Positions 58,587 to 64,000 of a stretch of 64,000 nucleotides of DNA are shown here, one piece after another. A program made the position numbers and the translations under genes. Below the pieces are notes generated by a model. It did not search any database. It saw only the letters and a list, made by a program, of their open reading frames with translations, and was not told the DNA's origin. Source of the stretch: PALSA-129 sp050014595. Its GTDB lineage: Bacteria; Acidobacteriota; Terriglobia; Bryobacterales; Bryobacteraceae. The stretch is from contig JBEKDA010000001.1 of the NCBI GenBank assembly GCA_050014595.1, forward strand, positions 62,001 through 126,000, given 5' to 3'. Every line of letters begins with the position of its first letter. Positions within the stretch are counted from its first letter, which is position 1.

Positions 58587-59338
58587 TCCGCGCCTTCGTG
58601 GTGGACGACGAACCGCTGGCCGTCAAGCGCCTCAGCCGCATGCTGCGCGAAACCGGCCGCGTGGAGGTGGTGGGCGGATCGAGCGACCCCGTTGATGCAA
58701 TAGCCGCCTTGGCCGCGCTCTCGCCCGCATCCGTGGACGCGCTCTTTCTCGATATCCAGATGCCCGGCATGACCGGCTTCGAAATGCTCGCCATGATGGA
58801 TCCGCAACCCATGGTGGTCTTCACCACGGCCTACGATCAGTACGCGCTCCAGGCTTTCGAAGTGAACTCCGTCGATTACCTGCTCAAGCCCATCGAGGAT
58901 CGTCATCTGGCGCGGGCGCTGGACAAGATCGAGCGCCTGCGGGCATCGCCCGGCCCGCCGCCCGACTGGAAGGCGCTCGTGGCGCAACTGGCCGCCGGCG
59001 GTTACCCGGAACGCATCGCGTCGCGCTTCGGAGACCGCATCCAGATCCTGGAACTGGCCCAAGTGACATACTTTTTCGCGCACGACAAACTCACCTACGC
59101 GGCCACCGAAGCCAAAAACTACGTGGTGGACTACACCGTGTCGGACCTCGAACAGAAGCTCAGCCCGCGTTCCTTCTGCCGCATTCATCGCTCCACGCTG
59201 GTCAACCTGGCTTGGGTGAAAGAAATGGATGCCTGGTTCGGCGGCCGGGTGCTGGTGCGGCTGAAGGACGCGAAGTCGACGGAGTTGCAAGTCGCCCGCG
59301 AACGCGTGGCGGAATTGAAGAAGCGCCTCGGCGCTTAG
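58583..59338 (+). CDS. LytTR family response regulator
   Basis: A 251-residue regulator. The receiver has DDEPLAVKRLSRML, phosphoacceptor Asp in DALFLDIQMPGMTGFE, Thr in VFTTAYDQYALQAFE, Lys in DYLLKPIEDRHL. A LytTR DNA-binding domain follows (FGDRIQILELAQVTYFFAHDKLTYAATEAKNYVVDYTVSDLEQKLSPRSFCRIHRSTLVNLAWVKEM). Together with the upstream kinase it forms an AlgR/LytR-type pair; targets are unknown. Translational coupling is shown by the ATGA overlap. Downstream is a repeat-bearing gap without genes. Confidence 0.93.
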   Translation: MIRAFVVDDEPLAVKRLSRMLRETGRVEVVGGSSDPVDAIAALAALSPASVDALFLDIQMPGMTGFEMLAMMDPQPMVVFTTAYDQYALQAFEVNSVDYLLKPIEDRHLARALDKIERLRASPGPPPDWKALVAQLAAGGYPERIASRFGDRIQILELAQVTYFFAHDKLTYAATEAKNYVVDYTVSDLEQKLSPRSFCRIHRSTLVNLAWVKEMDAWFGGRVLVRLKDAKSTELQVARERVAELKKRLGA

Positions 59339-59409
59339 CCCACATGCTGGCCGCCCTCGTACTACAACAGCTCAGTTTCTTCTCGCCGCTGCGGAGATTT
59401 CGTTGCCCC

Positions 59410-59525
59410 GTGGCGCACGCATTCATGCGTGCCGCGACGGCACTCGTGTCGACGCGTGACGCTATCCCGCATTGGTTGCGGCTCTGCCGCTTTGCGGGGC
59501 GGGCAATCTTGCCCGCGGCCGGCTT
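59410..59525. repeat. Repeat-bearing gap: partial family A end and a GCGGGCAA hairpin
   Basis: GTGGCGCACGCATTCATGCG at 59410 matches the left end of the family-A element, including the following CGGCACTCGTGTCGACG. At 59499-59516 GCGGGCAA-TC-TTGCCCGC forms a perfect stem, related in sequence to the right part of the element at 14616-14702. No gene lies in 59339-59604. Confidence 0.65.
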
Positions 59526-59604
59526 TTTCGCGTGAAGCGCGGACCCCGCCCCCATTTCGGTTACTATATGAAAGTCAATCCCGGGGGAGTAACACCTTTT
59601 TCTT

Positions 59605-60711
59605 GTGAAGAGATATCCTTTCCTGGACTGGATGCGCGGGCTCGCTGTAGTCATCATGATCCAGTGCCACGTTTTCAATTCGCTGACGCGCATGGATGTG
59701 CGCGACGGCGGTCCCTACGTTTTCTCGCAGTTCATCGGTGGCATGGCCGCGCCGCTGTTTCTCTTCATGGCCGGCATGACCATGGCCTTCCAGATGGACA
59801 GCCTGGAGCGCCGCGAAGCCGTGGCCGCGCGCCGCTGGCTGATCTCACTGCGCCACGCCGGGTATATCCTGGGCATCGCCTTTCTCTTCCGCTTCACCAA
59901 CTGGGCGGCCAGCTTTCCGAACGCCCAAACGTCGGAACTCACCAAGGTCGATATCCTCAACTGCATGGGGCTCTCCATGGTGGTGTTTTCGGTGGCGTCC
60001 CTGTTCGGCCACAGCGGCCGCCTGCGATTCGCCGTGGCCGCTGCGACAGCGATTGCAGGCCTCGCTCCGTTGGTGGCCAATCTCGACTGGGGCTCGACTC
60101 CCAGCCTGGTCCGCGAATACCTGGCGGCGGGCGGCAACAGCGGGCGCGGACGCTTCGCCTTTTTCCCGTGCGCCGCTTACCTGGGCTTCGGCATAGCCGC
60201 CGGCGCCATCGTGCGCCGCGCCGCCGCGGAGCGCATGGAGCGCCTGATGCAGTGGTCTGTGCTCATCGGTTTCACCCTCGTGTTTGTCGCGCAGTATTTC
60301 TCGAACATTCCCTACTCGATTTACACTAAGTCGAACTTCTGGACCGATAACCCCACACTCATTTTCATTCGTACCGGGATTTCGCTGCTCCTGCTGGCTG
60401 GCTCCTACCTGTGGACCGAGTTCGCCGCCGGCCCGGGATGGAGTTGGATGCAGTGCCTGGGCAAACACTCTCTCATGGTTTACTGGGTCCACGTGATGCT
60501 GGTCTACGGAACCTGGGTGAAGCCCATCAAGCGCACTCTGTCCGCTCCCCTGGCCGCGCTGGCTACCGTGGTGGTGATCCTGATGATGATCGCGCTCTCC
60601 GCCTTGTGGTCGTGGTGGAAAGCGCGGCGCTCGCTCAGTTTAGCCGCCGGGAATTCCCAATCACGGAAAGGCTGGACAATACCATGGCAGCCGCGGCGAA
60701 AATCGGGCTGA
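59605..60711 (+). CDS. Multi-pass acyltransferase, HGSNAT/DUF1624-like
   Basis: A 368-residue inner-membrane protein with about ten TM helices. The opening YPFLDWMRGLAVVIMIQCHVFNSLTR matches the catalytic segment of heparan-alpha-glucosaminide N-acetyltransferase-type proteins (Arg plus His in the first helix), and LNCMGLSMVVFSVASL and LGKHSLMVYWVHVMLVYG are conserved later elements. Such proteins move acetyl groups from the cytoplasm onto sugars outside. The start is GTG 59605, the first possible codon at this position. The 3' end overlaps the end of the copper ATPase gene by 77 bases, tail to tail. Confidence 0.78.
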   Translation: MKRYPFLDWMRGLAVVIMIQCHVFNSLTRMDVRDGGPYVFSQFIGGMAAPLFLFMAGMTMAFQMDSLERREAVAARRWLISLRHAGYILGIAFLFRFTNWAASFPNAQTSELTKVDILNCMGLSMVVFSVASLFGHSGRLRFAVAAATAIAGLAPLVANLDWGSTPSLVREYLAAGGNSGRGRFAFFPCAAYLGFGIAAGAIVRRAAAERMERLMQWSVLIGFTLVFVAQYFSNIPYSIYTKSNFWTDNPTLIFIRTGISLLLLAGSYLWTEFAAGPGWSWMQCLGKHSLMVYWVHVMLVYGTWVKPIKRTLSAPLAALATVVVILMMIALSALWSWWKARRSLSLAAGNSQSRKGWTIPWQPRRKSG

Positions 60712-62992
60712 GTACGCCAGTGACCGCCAGGGTCATGCCCGCCACGTTGTAGCCGAGCGCCCAGAACAGGTTCTGTCGCACGATGTGGAAAGTCCGCCGC
60801 GCCAGGTCGAGCGTTTGGGTGACGGCCTCGAGCGAGTCTCCCATAATGACCAAGGGCGCCGCCTGCATGGCGATATCGGCGCCGGAGCCCAGGGCGATAC
60901 CGAGATCGGCCTTCGCCAGGCTGGGTGCGTCGTTGACTCCATCGCCGACCATCGCCACCACCAGGCCGCGGCGTTGCAGATCGCCGATGATTTCGACTTT
61001 GCGCGCCGCCGTGGCCTCCGCCGTCCAGTCATCGGCGCCGATCTCGCGGGCCGTGAACTCCGTGGGGGCCGGCGAGTCGCCCGAAAGCAGCATGGTGCGC
61101 ACGCCGCGCCGCCGCAGGTTGGCGCACAACGCCGCGGCGTCCGGGCGGACGCGGTCGCCGAACGCCATGCTGCCTTTGATGCCGCCGTCCCACCCGAACC
61201 AGACCATGGTGCGGCCGTCGGGGTTGACAGACGAAAGCGTCTGTCCCACTTTGTGGCGTTCTTGTGGGGCGGGCGCTTTCGCCTGCCAACCGCCTTCAAA
61301 AAGCCCCCGGCTGCCGATGAAGTATCTGGTCACGCCCACCACGCCGCTGATCCCCATGCCCGGATGGAAAAGCACGTCGCTCGCCTTGAGCCGCGTCAAG
61401 CCCGGAATCTGCCCCATGGCTTTCGCCAGCGGATGCTCCGAGCAGGCTTCCACGGCCGCCAGCTCCGCCATGCGGCTGGTGTCGCCGGTAGTTTCCAGCA
61501 GCGCGAACTCGCCCGAAGTTGCCGTGCCGGTCTTGTCCAGCACTACCACGTCGACCTGGCAGATGGTTTCGAGCACGCGCGCATCGCTCACCAGGATGCC
61601 GCGGCGCGAAGCCGCCGCCACCGCCGCCGTGAGCGCCAGCGGCGTCGCAATCCCCAGCGCGCACGGGCAGGCGATCACCAGCACCGCGATCGCGTGCATC
61701 AGCGCTTCGGCCGGCTGCTGGGTGCGCCACAGCCAGCCCGCCAACGTGAGCAGCGCCACCGCCAGCACCACCGGAATGAACAGCCGCGAAATCCGGTCCA
61801 CCGCGCGTTCCACCGACGTGCGGTTGGCCGCCGCGCGCTCCACGGTGCGCACGATTTGCGCCAGCGTGCTGTCCGCGCCCACGCGCGTGGCTTCGATCTC
61901 CAACATGGCCCCCATGTTGACGCTGCCGCATACCACCGTGTCGCCCCGCCGCTTCGGCCGCGGCGCCGATTCGCCCGTCAGCACCGATTCATCGGCGTGC
62001 GAACGGCCCTCCCGCACAATTCCGTCGGCCGGAATGCGTTCTCCCGGCTTCACCCGGAAAACCGAGCCGGTCTGCAATGCATCCAGCGAAACGAACCGCT
62101 CTCGCCCATCCACCATCAGGCGCGCCTTGTTGGGCATGAGGCGATAAAGCAGGGTAATGGCGCGCGCCGTCTTTTCCTTCGCGCCGCGTTCGATCACTTT
62201 ACCCGTGAGCACCAGCGTCACAATCGCGCAGGCCGTATCGAAGTAGACGTGCGTGCTGCCCTCGACGGTCGCCACCACGCTGTAACCGTAGGCCGTCAGA
62301 ATCCCCATCGCCAGCAGCGACTCCATCCGCAGAATGCGCAGCTTCACGCCGGCCCATGCCAGGCGCATCACCGGCGCCGCGCAGTAAAACACCGAAGGAG
62401 TTGCCAGGCCCATCAGCACCCACGGAATATAGCGCCCGAATCCGGTGATGCGCTCGAAATAGCTGGCGTACACCACCAGGCTGAACATCATGGCGTTCAT
62501 CGAGAGAAAGGCCGCCAGGCCCGTGCGCAGCAGCAGATCGCGGTGCTCCGCGTCGGCCGCTTCACGGGAGCCGGTATAGGAAGTGGCGTGGTAACCGAGC
62601 CTCTCCACGCGCTCCACGATGCGCTCCGTAGGCAGGTATTGCGGGCAGTAGCGCACCTTGAGCAGGTCCGATGTGAACAGCACTTCGGCCTCCCGCACGC
62701 CGCGCATGCGGGCCAGCGCGTGCTCGATCAGCCAGCCGCAGGAAGTGCACCACATGCCTGAAATGCGGAACACGGCTTCCCGGGATTCCGCGCTCTCCGC
62801 AATGGGCGCCGGCGCCTCTTCGCGGTTCGAGATCAGCCCCAGCTTCAGACTCTGCCGGAAGAGTTCGGTGTCGCGAAAATCCTGTCCCGAAGCCAGCACT
62901 CCGCTCTCTTCGAGAATCGCGTAGACGTTTTCGCAGCCCGCGCAACAGAAGGCCGCGTCGCGCGAATTCAATCCACACAGCCGGCAGGTCAT
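60635..62992 (-). CDS. Copper-transporting P1B-type ATPase, FixI/CcoI-like
   Basis: A 785-residue P-type ATPase that exports or delivers copper, here probably to cbb3 cytochrome oxidase. The N-terminus has the Cys-rich ATPase-cat_bd segment (Cys3, 6, 16, 17, 20) and an HMA domain with GMWCTSCGW (Cys82, 85). Eight TM helices, the CPC motif in VIACPCALGIATP, phosphorylation site DKTGTATSG, SEHPLA (HP locus) and GDGVNDAPS are all intact. The extra peptide KAPAPQERHKVGQTLSSVNP in the ATP-binding domain comes from a hairpin repeat (61226-61285). Its start overlaps the small membrane gene stop (ATGA), and fixG precedes that, the order of fixGHIS clusters. Confidence 0.92.
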   Translation of the reverse strand: MTCRLCGLNSRDAAFCCAGCENVYAILEESGVLASGQDFRDTELFRQSLKLGLISNREEAPAPIAESAESREAVFRISGMWCTSCGWLIEHALARMRGVREAEVLFTSDLLKVRYCPQYLPTERIVERVERLGYHATSYTGSREAADAEHRDLLLRTGLAAFLSMNAMMFSLVVYASYFERITGFGRYIPWVLMGLATPSVFYCAAPVMRLAWAGVKLRILRMESLLAMGILTAYGYSVVATVEGSTHVYFDTACAIVTLVLTGKVIERGAKEKTARAITLLYRLMPNKARLMVDGRERFVSLDALQTGSVFRVKPGERIPADGIVREGRSHADESVLTGESAPRPKRRGDTVVCGSVNMGAMLEIEATRVGADSTLAQIVRTVERAAANRTSVERAVDRISRLFIPVVLAVALLTLAGWLWRTQQPAEALMHAIAVLVIACPCALGIATPLALTAAVAAASRRGILVSDARVLETICQVDVVVLDKTGTATSGEFALLETTGDTSRMAELAAVEACSEHPLAKAMGQIPGLTRLKASDVLFHPGMGISGVVGVTRYFIGSRGLFEGGWQAKAPAPQERHKVGQTLSSVNPDGRTMVWFGWDGGIKGSMAFGDRVRPDAAALCANLRRRGVRTMLLSGDSPAPTEFTAREIGADDWTAEATAARKVEIIGDLQRRGLVVAMVGDGVNDAPSLAKADLGIALGSGADIAMQAAPLVIMGDSLEAVTQTLDLARRTFHIVRQNLFWALGYNVAGMTLAVTGVLSPIFAAAAMVLSSLSVIGNSRRLN
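61226..61285. repeat. Two-hairpin repeat inside the copper ATPase gene
   Basis: GACAGACG-AAAG-CGTCTGTC (perfect eight-base stem, 61226-61245) and then GTGGGGCGGGCGCTTTCGCC (second stem GGCG/CGCC extended). It resembles the intergenic families (GACAGA stem, GTGGGGCGGGC border) and interrupts the loop after the phosphorylation domain without breaking the frame. Confidence 0.6.
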
Positions 62993-63132
62993 TGCGAGGG
63001 CAAAGCGTGCCCGTGTTCGTCGAGCATTTGGGGGTTGGCCCTCTTCGTTTCCACGTAGGCGAACACCAGGATGCCGATAAACAACGCCGAGATCAGTGCC
63101 AGCACTGGAATCAATATTGGTACTCGTTTCAT
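62989..63132 (-). CDS. 47-residue membrane protein in the fixG-fixI operon
   Basis: A tiny gene: MKRVPILIPVLALISALFIG, ILVFAYVETKRANPQMLDEH, GHALPSQ. One TM helix covers residues 5-26, with a soluble tail (VETKRANPQML). It overlaps fixI (ATGA, 62989-62992) and fixG (63129-63132) by four bases at both ends, so it is certainly translated with them. Position and size suggest a role like the small CcoS/CcoH factors of cbb3 oxidase assembly, but the sequence does not show the CcoS signature. Too short for most gene callers. Confidence 0.75.
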   Translation of the reverse strand: MKRVPILIPVLALISALFIGILVFAYVETKRANPQMLDEHGHALPSQ

Positions 63133-64000
63133 TTCCCCTCCACGGGCGCCAGGAATGTCATGGGAATGCTGTTGATGGTTTGATCCGGCGCCGTGCCGGT
63201 CACAATTGTAAAATGGCTCACCGGTTCCTGCCGCTCCCCGGCCGGCTCGGAGATCTCGAACTCGCCCTGCGCCGTCAGGCCCGCGGCCACCGGCACGGGG
63301 TTCGGCTCGAGGTCCAGGCTCGCGCCCGGCAATTGCACGATCGAGAAGATCACCGCCGCCGGTTTCTTGCCGCGGTTCGAGATGGCATAACGGAAGCGGT
63401 TATACACGCGCCCGTCGGCGCCCACGCGGTAGAGCGTGGCGCGCAGCGGGGAGACGTCCACCACCACCAGCCGCCGTTCGGCGAGCGCGATCCCCAGCCC
63501 CGACGCGTAGCACAGCAGCAGCAGCGTCACGATCGCGCGCTTGGCATCCCACGGCTGCCGCCGCCCGGCGGAGAGCGGACCCTGTTCGCCCCACACGTAG
63601 TGGATCAGCCCGGGCTTGCCCAGTTTGCCCAGGGTTTCGTCGCAGGCGTCGATGCAGTCGGCGCAGTGCACGCACTCGATCTGGAACGGCGATTTCCGGA
63701 TGTCGATGCCCATCGGGCACACTCGCACGCACTTCTGGCACTCGATGCACTCGTGAGTTTCGTCTCGATAGTGCACCAGCAGCGTGTGGCTGTCCGACAA
63801 CATGCCCTGCAGGTAGCCGTACGGACATGCCGTGGTGCAAAAGCGCAGCCGCACCAGGCTGAAATCGAGAAAGGTCACCAGCGTAACGGCCGCGCCGGCA
63901 ATGCCTCCCGCGGTCACGAGATCGAAAGACGCCAGCCGCCGCAACAGGTCGCGCGGTTCCACGAAATAGGAGATGAACACGAACGCCAGAAATACCGAAC
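63129..64000 (-). CDS. FixG/CcoG-like ferredoxin membrane protein (N-terminus outside the window)
   Basis: The last 289 residues of a membrane-bound ferredoxin of the cytochrome c oxidase accessory protein CcoG family. TM residues SVFLAFVFISYFVEPRDLL, then CPYGYLQGML, followed by two [4Fe-4S] motifs CIECQKCVRVCPMGID and CVHCADCIDACD, another TM (AIVTLLLLCYASGLGIALAE), and the C-terminal beta-sandwich (FRYAISNRGKKPAAVIFSIVQLPGASLDLEP) typical of CcoG. It reduces Cu(II) and helps copper insertion into cbb3 oxidase. The open frame runs through the window edge at 64000; the start is not seen. The small membrane gene and fixI follow with ATGA overlaps. Confidence 0.92.
   Translation of the reverse strand, partial: SVFLAFVFISYFVEPRDLLRRLASFDLVTAGGIAGAAVTLVTFLDFSLVRLRFCTTACPYGYLQGMLSDSHTLLVHYRDETHECIECQKCVRVCPMGIDIRKSPFQIECVHCADCIDACDETLGKLGKPGLIHYVWGEQGPLSAGRRQPWDAKRAIVTLLLLCYASGLGIALAERRLVVVDVSPLRATLYRVGADGRVYNRFRYAISNRGKKPAAVIFSIVQLPGASLDLEPNPVPVAAGLTAQGEFEISEPAGERQEPVSHFTIVTGTAPDQTINSIPMTFLAPVEGK

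Overview
The window reads as a chromosomal segment of a high-GC Gram-negative soil bacterium of the phylum Acidobacteriota, most likely a Bryobacter/Solibacter-type lineage. Evidence: a secreted protein carrying the repeat-like domain first catalogued in Candidatus Solibacter (TIGR03437 type, in the gene at 33695-38032), a VWFA-related acidobacterial protein (TIGR03436 type, 52007-52990), a tricorn-like S41 protease with TolB propellers, an LPS gene (lpxD), an OprB-like porin, and a radical SAM enzyme of the tetraether lipid synthase family. No rRNA, tRNA, CRISPR array, transposase or phage gene was found.

Layout. 1-5.4 kb: CBM9-like fragment and ribokinase, a methyltransferase, and a tricorn-like protease. 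5.5-8.3 kb: tightly packed operon cupin-SDR-lpxD-P-loop NTPase. 8.4-13.3 kb: diguanylate cyclase response regulator, redoxin, DinB protein, a two-gene ABC-2 exporter and a zinc-ribbon membrane protein. 13.3-18.5 kb: decayed AraC regulator, VOC protein, Sfp-type transferase, the conserved rplU-rpmA-obgE operon, a phosphotransferase and a zone of toxin-antitoxin remnants. 18.5-28.6 kb: Tes-like radical SAM enzyme, class III aminotransferase, M1 peptidase plus porin, FMN reductase, a fused amidase/muramidase for peptidoglycan turnover, and a CZB protein. 29-38 kb: amidase, FHA-GAF-PP2C phosphatase, SGNH hydrolase pseudogene, and a 1445-residue three-part secreted protein lying between direct repeats. 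38-45 kb: propeller-sensor histidine kinase with NarL-type regulator, M61 peptidase, metallo-beta-lactamase-fold protein. 45-49 kb: rpsA-HU-HIT operon with a strong divergent promoter pair, a tiny membrane protein and a small muralytic-type enzyme. 49-57 kb: TPR lipoprotein facing a VWA protein and a 1134-residue protein of unknown function. 57-64 kb: LytS/LytTR pair, HGSNAT-type membrane acyltransferase, and the start of a fixG-(small)-fixI cluster for copper supply to cbb3 oxidase.

Two themes run through the window. First, GC-rich multi-hairpin repeats: at least four kinds, mostly intergenic but twice apparently inside reading frames (sensor kinase at 38.9 kb; copper ATPase at 61.2 kb). Second, gene erosion: truncated or deleted AraC, HigB, cupin, Fe-S repair (RIC) and SGNH genes, two of them next to hairpins. 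The most interesting intact gene is the Tes-like radical SAM protein, a candidate for making the membrane-spanning lipids known from acidobacteria. All assignments were made by reading motifs; no database search was run.
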